Shown: positions 24,455-35,721 of the stretch, one piece after another
Layout: each line of letters begins with the position of its first letter
How positions within the stretch are numbered: the first letter of the stretch is position 1
NCBI GenBank assembly: GCA_010909165.1
Contig: MU008165.1
Span: 868,001 to 932,000 of the forward strand
Length of the DNA stretch: 64,000 bases
DNA from: Anthoceros angustus
Taxonomy: Eukaryota > Streptophyta > Anthocerotopsida > Anthocerotales > Anthocerotaceae
Direction: 5' to 3'
Translations under genes and position numbers: made by a program
The notes under the pieces: model-generated
What the model saw: the letters and a program-made list of their open reading frames with translations, nothing else
The model's database searches: none
What the model was told of the DNA's origin: nothing

Positions 24455-25060
24455 AATTTTCGCCACCGCCCCGCTTGCACTCCGCGGCTGCCGCAGCCGC
24501 ACTCCCCGCCGCCGCCAGCACGCCCGCGCGCCGCGGCCAACGCGCCGCGCGCGCACACGCCGGCACCGCCACGCCGCCCGCGCCGGCCAGCTGCCCGGCC
24601 GCCTCAAGGCCGGCTCGCGCCGGGCCAAGGCCCGGCTGGCGCCGCTGGGCTCTGCGCTGGCGCCGGCGCGCGCCTGCGCCGGGGCGCTGGCCCCTGGCGG
24701 CCGGCCGCGGCGCGCGGCCAAGGCTGCGGGCGGGCGCTGGGCGCTGCGGCCGGCCGGGCGCTCGCCTGCGGCTCGGCGCTCGCCAAGGCCTGGCGCGCGC
24801 CTGGGCGGCCGGGGCGGCTGCGGGGCTCGGCGCGCGGGGGGCGCCTGGCGGCGCGGGGGGCTCAAGGCCGCGCCCGCGCTGGCGCCAAGGCTCGCCGGCC
24901 GGCCGCGCCAAGGCTGGCACGCCCGCGGCTCGCTGCTGCCTCGCGCCGCGGCCGCGCTGCCGCCCGCGGCCGCCTGCCGACGGCCTCCGCCTGCGCCGCC
25001 GCGCCAAGGTCGCGCTTTGCCTCCACGGCTCATCCGCCGCTCCGCGGGCGCTCGCAGCCG
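24455..25060. repeat. Extremely GC-rich leader of the copia element
   Basis: About 600 bp of GC-dominated, low-complexity sequence with recurring CCAAGGC, GGCGCGCGCC and GCCGGCC words lies between the primer site and gag. It sits in an otherwise average-GC retroelement. Long open frames on both strands here (for example 24297-25190) are artefacts of GC-rich composition (Ala/Arg/Gly/Pro-rich) and are not called genes. It could be an expanded 5' leader or a captured repeat. Confidence 0.75.
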
Positions 25061-25107
25061 CGATCCGATCACCTGCATTTTAGCATCACAACACACACCA
25101 AACCATG

Positions 25108-25119
25108 GCTCGATACCGC
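25108..25119 (-). promoter_or_regulatory. Copia primer-binding site, tRNA-Met type
   Basis: The minus strand reads CGGTATCGAGCC directly inside the 5' LTR, matching the usual TGGTATCAGAGCC of plant copia elements except for small changes. Confidence 0.7.
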
Positions 25120-25120
25120 T

Positions 25121-25360
25121 TGAAGGATCGGCCATGCCGGGTGGAAAGAGGAGAGGAGAGGAGGAGGCAAGAGTAGCTCTCTCACATTGAGATGAGGCTT
25201 GAGGGTATTTATACCTCCAATAGCTCTAGGAAGCTCCACAAGAAGCTCCTAGGAAGGAGCACAAGAAGCTTCCTAGTGATTAGCTTAAGCTAAGCTAATG
25301 ATACTTAATCGACACCTAACTTAGACTAAGTGTATTAGTCTAAGTATATTGGGCTTTACA
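25121..25360 (-). repeat. Copia 5' LTR
   Basis: Second LTR copy. Its outer end lacks the ATACCCTTAC stretch present in the 3' LTR. Otherwise differences are small indels. Confidence 0.9.
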
Positions 25361-27212
25361 CACCTGCTGTGTAGGACCTGTGAAGACGGAGGACCCACGG
25401 CAAGAGCTTTACTCCTACCAAAGAAGTAGTAACTTGTTAGCCCAATGGAGGCAGTGACGAGAAGAACGCCGAGGAACGCAGTGACCTACGACAGGAGGAG
25501 CAAGAGGAAGTGTTCTGAGAATGGCATCCTACAGGGTAGTTGCCGAGTCAAGGAAGTGGGCGCAGGATCTATGGACGCCCTAGTGGACCGTGGTCAGAGG
25601 TGGCCAAGTTCGGCCGAACTTCGAGACCTACCAAAGGAGCCGGAGGATGCCGAGAAGAAATTGAGAGGAGCTCAAAACCACCTCCGAGAAGCAACACTGC
25701 TAGATCCGCCAAAGAGCGACAGATGACCACCAAGTTGGTGAATGTGGGAAATGATTGACTGTGTCTTAGGACAGAGGCAAAATCAGCCAAGAGGGCCGAG
25801 GAGTTGGAAACCGCCAGAAGGAGGCAAGGAAAGTTGGAAGCTACCCAGCAAGGGTAGGACACATCGAACGCAGCAAGGAGGAGGCAAAGATTCATACTAG
25901 CAAGGCCTGACCTTGAAGACGAGAAGGACCTCCTACGAAGAAGTTAGTTGCCATGGAGCAACGGAAGGAGCATTACAAGGAAAATACGGCGCCTTGGTGA
26001 AGGAACGAAGGATGGGACAATGTGACTAAGGGTCACAAAGAGGAGCTCAGACACGAGAGAACTTTTGGAGCAAAGAACGAAGAAGGCCGACGACCTTACC
26101 CACGCCTTATGAAACGGAGGCAAGGAACCGCCGAAGGAGGTTTTGATGGCCCAACGATCTTTGGAGGGTCTTCGTCATTCGAGGGAGGCGGGCGGCGGCC
26201 ACGCCATAGTGAAAGCATGGCGATGGAAGCCATGGAGAAAGATAAGGAGATTGGGAGGCTTGCCACAGGTTGGAGGAGGCGGTAGTGGAGAAAGAGGCCG
26301 CATTGGTAGGAGTGACAAATCGGGCCGGGTGGGGCAGTCGTCATCCCACTAAGGGTCCGCATCATGGACGCACAAAGAAGGAGAGTGGTAGGGTGGCGAC
26401 CTACTACAACAACCTCCTAAGCGATTGAGGCGCTACGGTGAGGAAGAGGCGAAAGCAGACCTCACTTGTTACGCCAAGTGGAATGGCAACCACGGAGGTG
26501 AAACTTTGAGTTGGTACAAGGAAAGCGGTGGGTGGACATAGCCGAACGAGCGAGTCAAGAAGCACCTCTGGCGACGCCTGGGAACCTCCAGGGGCAGTGG
26601 AGCTATCAAGCGGGGAGGAAGAGGCGATGGTAGGATGGTACCTACCAAAGTTCCTACTCGGTAGGAGGCGGAAGAGGAGGAGGTGACCGGAAGGAAGGGT
26701 ACCTCCGGTCTCAACCAGTGTGAGGAAGGTACCCCATAGCAAGATCGAAGCAGGAGGTAGGAGGCACCGCCTACCAAGAAGGCGAGGAGTGGGGAGGAAC
26801 CTCGAGGATGAGCAGTAGGAGGAATGGAACCTCCTACCACGGTGGAAGACCTACAGTGAGGGGGCGGCGTGGCGGTGCTACCGGGAGTCACAGAGAAGAC
26901 TCCTGAGGTGGGCAAGGCTAAGCGACCCATCGAGGATGAACGAGTAGGAGGAATGGAACCTCCTACCACAGAGGAAGACCTACCACCGAGGGGCCGACGA
27001 GGCTACCCATAGTCCTCGAGAAGACTGAGGTGGGCAAGGCTAAGCGACCCATCAAGGGGAAGACATTGAAGCTGCGGCCAAAAAGCGTGACGTGGGATGT
27101 CGGTGGGACCTTTTCGGTGGGCGTTTTGTCCCAAGTGGTGCACACCTTGGGAAGTGTGAGTATTTAAGAGTGGCGGGTATGAGCGGATAGGATATTCGGT
27201 CAAGGTGGTGAG
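25361..27212 (+). mobile_element. Unclassified retroelement, right part (charged, coiled-coil-like gag region)
   Basis: Continuation of the host element of the copia insertion. Translated plus-strand pieces are strongly charged and helix-like (AKSAKRAEELETARRRQGK, LEDEKDLLRRS) and repeatedly broken by stops. Between 26600 and 27050 there are many GGTAGG/CCTACC hairpin words and a 128-bp duplication. It stops abruptly at GGTGAGGTGAGAGGACC, where module A resumes. No polymerase domain, so this may be a non-autonomous gag-only element. Confidence 0.45.
26803..27050. repeat. 128-bp tandem duplication in the unclassified element
   Basis: Two copies (starting 26803 and 26931) of a block opening CGAGGATGA. 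Each encodes a similar stretch with GGMEPPTT and VGKAKRPI. Each copy includes a perfect hairpin arm pair GTAGGAGG ... CCTCCTAC. Confidence 0.75.
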
Positions 27213-27681
27213 GTGAGAGGACCAAGCTCAAGCGTGGCATGCCTTATGCACTCTAGCCTCGGAGCAATTGCATTCATGTGAGCACTTCCTCAACGGACAA
27301 CCAAGCAAAACAAGTCTAATATGCAAATACCAATTTGTAACACTAGGAGAGAGTAGCTTGCATCGCGGTTTTCCTCCCACACTCCCACGAACAACACGCA
27401 AATTCGCACATGGCTCTTGAATAGCTTTGGCCTCCTCACAACTCTCTTGCATTGCATATGTAGAGACAAGGACAAGTTATGATGTCTTTGTGAAAGGGTC
27501 TATATAGATATACTAGGCCTTGGCGCATTGGCATATTCCTAAGATATCCTATCGCGATCAAGATATAAATATCCAAAGAATACACCATAATATGCAATAT
27601 GCTAAAGCATATAACTTGTGTTTATCCACTTAGTTATTGCTAACGTGTTTAATTAATGAATCGATGCTTAATTAACATAAC
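27213..27681 (+). repeat. U5 module A remnant (3' third only)
   Basis: Resumes at GAGAGGACCAAGCTCAAGCG and continues through the AAGTCTAATATGCAAATACC block and TCTATATAGATATACTAGG. The kinase, its 3' flank and the first two thirds of module A are missing, so the insertion was accompanied by a deletion of roughly 2-3 kb. Confidence 0.8.
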
Positions 27682-27931
27682 CACTTATATTAATTAATTA
27701 ATACTAATTACTTACTTAATGATAAGTCATTAGATTAATTAATGCTAGATATAAATGAATTTAACCATTTCATATTAATTAATTAATACTAATAACTTAC
27801 TTAATGATAGGTCATTAGATTAATTAATGCTAGATATAAATGAATTTAACCACTTATATTAATTAATTAATAATTACTTACTTAATGATAAGTCATTAGA
27901 TTAATTAATGCTAGATATAAATGAATTTAAC
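27682..27931. repeat. U5 AT-rich minisatellite, 3 copies
   Basis: Three copies of the 84-bp unit, structure as in other units. Confidence 0.92.
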
Positions 27932-28056
27932 ATAAATCAGCAGCACTATCTCTTTCTAAAATAGATGCCAATATACCAATCGACACACGTAGTTGAAAAT
28001 TTACCAATTTACTAGTTGCCAATATGAAGCCCGGTAGTTTCTCATGGGGTATAAAT
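27932..28056 (+). promoter_or_regulatory. U6 kinase promoter with TATA box
   Basis: TATAAAT at 28050-28056 after CTCATGGGG; TTGCCAATATGAAG upstream. Confidence 0.6.
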
Positions 28057-29250
28057 GGAGACTTCGAAGCCGCTCGGACTCGAACTTGAAATCTTGTTAT
28101 CCATTCTTCTTGCATGTAACTTTTCATAATTCTATGATCTACTATTGTTAAGGTTTGTTCAATGAAGATTGATGTTCTCCTTTACGGAGGGATGAGTTTA
28201 TGCATGTATATTCCTATGTGTGCTAACGAATTCATTCTCTCTACTTGTTCTCTGGGTTTCCCTAGAGGGCACGTAAATTACCCAAAGGCGAGACCTAAAC
28301 CGAAAGATTTCCTCCGCCATGAACTTAAAAATCTCACATTCTTGCAAATATCTTTTAATAATCGTGTGATCTACGGTTGTTAAGGTATGTTCCATGAAGA
28401 TTCATGTTCTCCTTTATAGAGGGATGGGTGTATGCATGTGTATTCCGGCGTGTTTCATTCTTTCTACTTGTTCCCTGGGTTTCCTAGAGGGCACGTAAAT
28501 TACCCAAAGGGCGAGACCTAAACCGAAAGATTTCCTCCGCACCATGAACTTAAAAATCTCACATTCTTGCAAATATCTTTTAATAATCGTGTGATCTACG
28601 GTTGTTAAGGTTTGTTCAATGAAGATTCATGTTCTCCTTTACGGAGGGATGAGTTTATGCATGTATGTTCCTATGTGTGCTAATCTAATTCATTCTCTCT
28701 ACTTGTTCTCATGGGTTTCCCTAGAGGGCACGAATTACCCAAAGGCGAGACCTAAACCGAAAGATTCCTCCGCACCATGAACTTAAAAATCTCACATTCT
28801 TGCAAATATCTTTTAATAATCGTGATCTACGGTTGTTAAGGTATGTTCCATGAAGATTCATGTTCTCCTTTATAGAGGGATGGGTGTATGCATGTGTATT
28901 CGTTAACGAATTCATTCTTTCTACTTGTTCCCTCAGTTTCCCTAGAGGGCACGTAAATTACCCAAAGGGCGAGACCTAAACCGAAAGATTTCCTCCGCAC
29001 CATGAACTTAAAAATCTCACATTCTTGCAAATATCTTTTAATAATTGTGTGATCTACGATTGTTAAGGTTTGTTCAATGAAGATTCATGTTCTCCTTTAT
29101 AGAGGGATGAGTTTATGCATGTATGTTCCTGTGTGTGCTAACGAATTCATTCTCTCTACTTGTTCTGCAGTTTCCCTAGAGGGCACGTAAATTACCCAAA
29201 GGCGGGACCTAAACCGAAAGAAATACTCCTATTTATCAATCTTTAAAATT
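28057..29250 (+). repeat. U6 exon 1 plus 5 exon-intron repeats
   Basis: beta0, alpha, beta, alpha, beta with donors near 28150, 28384, 28608, 28838 and 29067. The last intron ends TTGTTCTGCAG/TTTCCC (about 29170), a good acceptor. The repeated exon is open as GHVNYPKARPKPKDFLRHEL in the beta0-proximal repeat. Confidence 0.8.
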
Positions 29251-30054
29251 ATGGAGTCCACAATGAAAATTGAAGTGAGAATGTTTGAAGAAAGATACAT
29301 ATGTGGAAAATGTATCGGTGAAGGTTTTTCCAAAGTCTATGAATGCTATGACAAATATACGGGAAAGATATTTGCCTGCAAAATTATGAAAAATCTAAAG
29401 ACATAAATGATGCAATATGTAGAGATCAACACTCTTCGATCTCTTCCAAAATATTCTCATATTATTAACACAAAAAGTGTTCATGAGGATATTGAACATA
29501 TTTATATTGTGATGGAGCTATGTACCAATGGTACACTAAAGGATGAACTAAAAAGGGGAGCTTATTGTGAAGAGGATGCAAAATACTTATGTTTAACCTA
29601 ATGGAGGCAATCAATTTTGCCAGCATAATGTTATGCATCGCGATTTGAAACCGCTAATATACTATTACTTAGCCGTCTCAAAGTCATACTAGAGACTTTG
29701 GTTTGTCATTCCATGTCTCCAAAACGAACATGAATTATTGTGGAGTCAGGAACCCCATGTTACATGGCTCGGAGGTATTGGAGTCAAGACGATGTAAACA
29801 TAAGCTATACTTCAAAAGCCGATATTTGGAGCGCAGAGTCATTTTGTATGAAGTTTTAACCGAAATCGTCCTTATATAGGATATGAGTTCACGAAAAGAA
29901 GAATGGATAACTCAATTGGACCTAGATGAGTGGCCCAACATGTCACACGAAGTGAAAGATCTACTACACTCAATGTTACATTTAGAACAAGAGTGTAGAC
30001 CTGGACAAGAAAGTTCTAAACCATTCTTGGTTTTGCTCGCTATCTTATATATGA
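29251..30054 (+). pseudogene. Kinase copy K6, best N-lobe
   Basis: ATG at 29251, TGA at 30052-30054. It is the only copy with both ACGGGAAAG and the five-A CACAAAAAGTG run. The ATP-lysine strand (TGKIFACKIM) and the long stretch from SLPKYSHIINTK through HEDIEHIYIVMELCTNGTL can therefore be read correctly. Remaining breaks: loss of three bases in the glycine loop (GEGFSK instead of GEGGFSK), loss of GA in GTAGAGAGATC, a shortened CHRHN region and a shortened GAAGTPC region. The C-terminal GGACAAGAAAG variant is shared with K4. Confidence 0.83.
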
Positions 30055-32168
30055 AAGATAGTAATTTTATTATATAAGAACTTTTATTTGTATTATATAT
30101 TTTAATATAATGATTTTTATTTTAACTTTATTCATAATTTCATTAAACCACTCTTCAAAGGCCTCTTTCTTGTGGAAAGTCTTCAAGCCATGCAAGCGGT
30201 CATGAAATTGATGTAGTGAAGCTAAGATTGGAGTATATCGCTATGTGTTTAGCTGAGTGCGTTTGGTCATTGTCATAGCATGGCATAATAGCATCGGGAC
30301 AATTTCTTCTTCTATAGCTCGCATATTATAGTTACTAAATCGCATGTTAGAATCTTGACGTTCGGACCCCGATTACGGCTCTAAGCTCCGCAATTGGACG
30401 ACCACACCAAGGGTGTGCGAATGTTTTGAATCATGAGCGAGGCAATAACGTGGCGAGGCGGAGTGTGAAGATGGCGGCGCGAGAAGGAAAATTGGCATTT
30501 AATGGAAACGGCTATTGTTGAAGTCCCACCTTGCACAGTCATGAGAGAACTCCTGCCGGGCAATGGACACCACCGAAGCAGTTTACCACACAAGAAAAGG
30601 GGGCGCGTAGGCTTTAGCACAGCCTTGATGAACTGGAGAAATCCTTGCCCATGGCCCCGTGAGTCTCGATGGCAAGGGGATGAAGGCGTGGCCCTTCTTG
30701 CATGGGCGAGTACTTGTGAACGCGTCGCAAGATCTCTCCGCCACCCAACCCGGAGGGTTGATGATGACGTGCTTGCAGCATTTGTCCCAAGGTCTCCGGC
30801 CACATCCACAAACTGGTCCCCTCGCCGAGAACATGGCCATGGACGTGATGAGGCAATGCACGCCACCAAGAGAGATAATGGGACAGTCTAAAGAGAGCGG
30901 TGCCAAAGGTTGGACCAAAAGAAAGTGAACCTCATCGGTAGAAAAGAAGCCGACCCGAAATACCTTGATGCAAGGTCGGGCTAGAAGCCATGAACCCTCC
31001 CCCGCAAGAGCGGAGGCGAGCTCGAGCTGGTCAAGGAATGGAGGAATCGAGGAGCAAAGCCGGTGCGTGCCCATACAAGTTTCTTCTCATGGAGGAGGCC
31101 AAAGCCCCACGCATCGTGCAGAGAACGAGGACGAACGCGGCATGACCGCCTAGCCTCGGAGGATAGGACACCCCTAGCCAATCTTAAGGACAAGCATGCA
31201 GGGAAGGCGCCTCCTCGGCCGCCGAGAACATGGCGCCGCGACGGCGTGATGCGTAGCAATGCGCCGCCCGCCACCGAGAGCGAGGCTGGCGACAGTCTAA
31301 AGAGAGCAGCCAAAGGTTGGACCAAACCAGTGAACCTCATCGCAGAGAGAAAAGAAGCCGCGACTCGAAATACCTTGATGCAAGGTCCAGAAGCCATGAA
31401 CCCGCCTCCTTCCCAGCAAGAGCGGAGGCGAGCTCGAGCTGGTCAAGGAATGGAGGAATCGAGGAGCAAAGCCACCGACGTGCCCATACAAGTTTCTTCT
31501 CATGGAGGCCAAAGCCCCACGCACGTCCGCAGAGAACGAGGACGAACGCGCATGACCGCCTAGCCTCGAGGATAGGACACCCCAGCCAATCTTAAGGACA
31601 AGCATGCAAGGCGCCTCCTCGCCCGAGACGAAGGCCTTGAAGATGCGGTAATCCCTGTGGATTAGGAAATGGGAGGCCTAGATGCGGGTTGAGAGGACCA
31701 AGCCTGCCGCGCGATGGCCGGCGCACTCTGGGGCCGCCTCTACGAGCGAAGTAAGTGCATCTGAGCACTTCCTCAACGGACAACCAAGCAAAACAAGTCT
31801 AATATGCAAATACCAATTTGTAACACTAGGAGAGTAGCTTGCGTTGTGGTTTTCCTCCCACACTCTCACGAACAACACGCAAATTGTCGGCACACGGCTG
31901 AGTGATAGCTTTGGCCTCCTCACAACTCTCTTGCATTGCATATGTAGAGGACAAGTTATGATGTGAGCTTGTCCTGTGAAAGGGTCTATATAGATATCTA
32001 GGCCTTGGCATTGGCATATTCCTAAGATATCCTATCCAGATCGATACCGGAAATATCCAAAGAATACACCATAATATGCAAGGAATATGCTAAAGCATAT
32101 AACTTGTGTTTATCCACTTAGTTATTGCTAACTGTTTAATTAATGAATCGATGCTTAATTAACATAAC
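30055..32168 (+). repeat. U6 kinase 3' flank and module A, with a 397-bp internal duplication
   Basis: Flank to 30357, module A to 32168. A block opening GCCGAGAACATGG occurs at 30824 and again at 31221. The junction lies where GGCGCCTCCTCGGCCG of the late part meets CTCGGCCGAGAACATGG of the middle part, so CTCGGCCG microhomology probably drove the duplication. Otherwise like other units. Confidence 0.75.
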
Positions 32169-32401
32169 CACTTATATTAATTAATTAATACTACTACTTA
32201 ATGATAAGTCATTAGATTAATGCTAGATATAAATGAATTTAACCACTTATATTAATTAATACTAATAACTTACTTAATGATAAGTCATTAGATTAATTAA
32301 CGCTAGATATAAATGAATTTAACCACATATTAATTAATTAATACTAATTACTTAATGATAAGTCATTAGATTAATTAATGCTAGATATAAATGAATTTAA
32401 C
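32169..32401. repeat. U6 AT-rich minisatellite, 3 shortened copies
   Basis: Three copies with small internal losses (for example ATACTACTACTTAATG and TTAATTAATACTAATAAC). Confidence 0.9.
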
Positions 32402-32516
32402 ATAAATCAGCAGCACTATCTCTTTCTAAAATAGATGCCAATACTCAATCAATCCTGAAAATTTACCAATTTACTAGTTGCCAATATGAAGCCGTAGTTT
32501 CTCATGGGGTATAAAT
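32402..32516 (+). promoter_or_regulatory. U7 kinase promoter with TATA box
   Basis: TATAAAT at 32510-32516; CCAAT-like TTGCCAATATGAAG upstream. Exon 1 is shortened in this unit. Confidence 0.58.
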
Positions 32517-34902
32517 GGAGACTTAAAAATCTGCCGCTGGACCAACTCAAATCGCATCCATTCTTGCATGTAACTTTTCATAATTCTATGATCTATTGTT
32601 AAGGTTTGTTCAATGAAGATTGATGTTCTCCTTACGAGGGATGAGTTTATGCATGTATATTCCTATGTGCTAACGAATTCATTCTTTCTACTTGTTCTCT
32701 GAGGTTTCCCTAGAGGGCACGAATTACCCAAAGGGCGAGACCTAAACCGAAAGATTTCTCCGCCATGAACTTAAAAATCTCACTTGCAAATATCTTTTAA
32801 TAATCGAGATCTACTTGTTAAGGTATGTTCCATGAAGATTCATGTTCTTTATAGAGGGATGGGTGTATGCATGTATATTCCTAAGCGTGTTAATTAATTC
32901 ATTCTTTCTACTTGTTCTCTGGTTTTCCCTAGAGGCACGAATTACCCAAAGGGCGAGACCTAAACCAAAGATTTCCTCCGCACCATGAACTTAAAAATCA
33001 CATTCTTGCAAATATCTTTTAATAATCGTGTGATCTACTTGTTAAGGTTTGTTCAATGAAGATTCATGTTCTCTACAGGGATGAGTTTATGCATGTATGT
33101 TCCTATTTGTGCTAACGAATTCATTCTCTCTACTTGTTCTCTGAGTTTCCCTAGAGGGCACGAATTACCCAAAGGCGAGACCTAAACCGAAAGATTCCTC
33201 CGCACCATGAACTTAAAAATCTCACATTCTTGCAAATATCTTTTAATAATCGTGATCTATTGTTAAGGTATGTTCCATGAAGATTCATGTTAAATCACTC
33301 CGGACTCGAACTCAAATCTTGTTATCCATTCTTCTTGCATGTAACTTTTCATAATTCTATGATCTACGTTGTTAAGGTTTGTTCAATGAAGATTGATGTT
33401 CTCCTTTACGGAGGGATGAGTTTATGCATGTATATTCCTATGTGTGCTAACGAATTCATTCTCTACTTGTTCTCTGTGTTTCCCTAGAGGGCACGAATTA
33501 CCCAAAGGCGAGACCTAAACCGAAAGATTCCTCCGCCATGAACTTAAAAATCTCACATTCTTGCAAATATCTTTTAATAATCGTGTGATCTACGTTGTTA
33601 AGGTATGTTCCATGAAGATTCATGTTCTCCTTTATAGAGGGATGGGTGTATGCATGTATTCCGTGTTAACGAATTCATTCTTTCTACTTGTTCTCAGGTT
33701 TCCCTAGAGGGCACGTAAATTACCCAAAGGGCGAGACCTAAACCGAAAGATTTCCTCCGCACCATGAACTTAAAAATCTCACATTCTTGCAAATATCTTT
33801 TAATAATCGTGTGATCTACTTGTTAAGGTTTGTTCAATGAAGATTCATGTTCTCCTTTATAGAGGGATGAGTTTATGCATGTATGTTCGTGTTAAGAATT
33901 CATTCTCTACTTGTTCCCTCTGAGGTTTCCCTAGAGGGCACGTAATTACCCAAAGGGCGAGACCTAAACCGAAAGAAATGAACTTAAAAATCTCACATTC
34001 TTGCAAATATCTTTTAATAATCGTGTGATCTACTGTTGTTAAGGTATGTTCCATGAAGATTCATGTTCTCCTTTATAGAGGGATGGGTGTATGCATGTGT
34101 ATTCTAGCGTGTTAACGAATTCATTCTTTCTACTTGTTCTCTGGTTTCCCTAGAGGGCACGTAATTACCCAAAGGGCGAGACCTAAACCGAAAGATTTCC
34201 TCCGCACCATGAACTTAAAAATCTCACATTCTTGCAAATATCTTTTAATAATCGTGTGATCTACGGTTGTTAAGGTTTGTTCAATGAAGATTCATGTTCT
34301 CCTTTACGAGGGATGAGTTTATGCATGTATGTTCCTATGTTAACTAATTCATTCTCTACTTGTTCTCTGTGTTTCCCTAGAGGGCACGAATTACCCAAAG
34401 GCGAGACCTAAACCGAAAGATTCCTCCGCCATGAACTTAAAAATCTCACATTCTTGCAAATATCTTTTAATAATCGTGTGATCTACGTTGTTAAGGTATG
34501 TTCCATGAAGATTCATGTTCTCCTTTATAGAGGGATGGGTGTATGCATGTATTCCGTGTTAACGAATTCATTCTTTCTACTTGTTCTCTGGTTTCCCTAG
34601 AGGGCACGTAAATTACCCAAAGGGCGAGACCTAAACCGAAAGATTTCCTCCGCACCATGAACTTAAAAATCTCACATTCTTGCAAATATCTTTTAATAAT
34701 CGTGTGATCTCTTTGTTAAGGTTTGTTCAATGAAGATTCATGTTCTCCTTTATAGAGGGATGAGTTTATGCATGTATGTTCTGTGTGCTAACGAATTCAT
34801 TCTCTCTACTTGTTCCTCGGGTTTCCCTAGAGGGCACGTAAATTACCCAAAGGCGGGACCTAAACCGAAAGAAATACTCCTATTTATCAATCTTTTAAAA
34901 TT
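32517..34902 (+). repeat. U7 exon 1 plus 11 donor-bearing repeats, recombinant array
   Basis: Longest array in the window. Donors near 32603, 32821, 33056, 33269, 33378, 33602, 33827, 34045, 34273, 34496 and 34721. The fourth repeat (alpha) is cut at GATTCATGTT (33290) and fused to the 3' part of an exon 1 (ACTCCGGACTCGAACTC). A second complete beta0-alpha-beta series then follows. This is the product expected from unequal recombination between arrays of two units. Confidence 0.8.
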
Positions 34903-35721
34903 ATGGAGTCCACAATGAAAATTGAAGTGAGAATGTTTGAAGAAAGATACATATGTGGAAAATGTATCGGTGAAGGAGGTTTTTCCAAAGTCTATGAATG
35001 CTATGACAAATATACGGAAAGATATTTGCCTGCAAAATTATGAAAAATCTAAAGACATAAATGATGCAATATGTAGAGAGATCAACACTCTTGATCTCTT
35101 CCAAAATATTCTCATATTATTAACACAAAAGTGTTCATGAGGATATTGAACATATTTATATTGTGATGGAGCTATGTACCAATGGTACACTAAAGGATGA
35201 ACTAAAAAGGGGAGCTTATTGTGAAGAGGATGCAAAAATACTTATGTTTAACCTAATGGAGGCAATCAATTTTTGCCACAGGCATAATGTTATGCATCGC
35301 GATTTGAAACCGCTAATATACTATTACTTAGCCGTCTCAAAGTCATACTAGCAGACTTTGGTTTGTCTGCTCCATGTCTCCAAACGAACATGAATTATTG
35401 TGTGGGAGGCAGAACCCCATGTTACATGGCTCGGAGGTATTGGAGTCAAGACGATGTAAACATAAGCTATACTTCAAAAGCCGATATTTGGAGCGCAGGA
35501 GTCATTTTGTATGAAGTTTTAACCGAAATCGTCCTTATATAGGATATGAGTTCGACACGTAAAAAGAAGAATGGATAACTCAATTGGACCTAGATGAGTG
35601 GCCCAACATGTCACAGAAGTGAAAGATCTACTACACTCAATGTTACATTTAGAACAAGAGTGTAGACCGGATGCGACAAGTTCTAAACCATTCTTGGTTT
35701 TGCTCGCTATCTTATATATGA
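34903..35721 (+). pseudogene. Kinase copy K7, near-complete
   Basis: ATG at 34903, TGA at 35719-35721. It preserves CACAGGCATAATGTTATGCATCGCGATTTGAAA (CHRHNVMHRDLK) and CTAGCAGACTTTGG (LADFG) with SVP-type continuation, so the catalytic and magnesium-binding loops are encoded correctly. Breaks: ACGGAAAG (one G short), four-A run at CACAAAAGTG, AACCGCTAAT for PAN, GGCAGAACCCC for GAAGTPC, and GGCTCGGAG for APE. Full length and only lightly damaged. Confidence 0.83.

Larger units (their letters stand above)
20341..25360 (-). mobile_element. Ty1/copia LTR retrotransposon, minus strand, nested
   Basis: An element of about 5 kb with two similar LTRs (20341-20594 and 25121-25360), both starting TGAAGGATCG and ending TACA on the plus strand. 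It has a polypurine tract next to the left LTR and a tRNA-Met-type primer site next to the right LTR. The order gag, protease, integrase, reverse transcriptase, RNase H on the minus strand is diagnostic of copia. All coding parts contain frameshifts. No 5-bp target duplication is visible (CAGAG left, CACCT right), and the right LTR lacks about 10 bases at its outer end, so the insertion has been rearranged. Confidence 0.93.

Noticed and set aside
24297-25190. 297-codon plus-strand frame and overlapping 267/216-codon minus-strand frames
   Set aside because: Lies in the GC-saturated leader of the copia element; the translations are Ala/Arg/Gly/Pro runs in all frames, and one end overlaps gag on the other strand.
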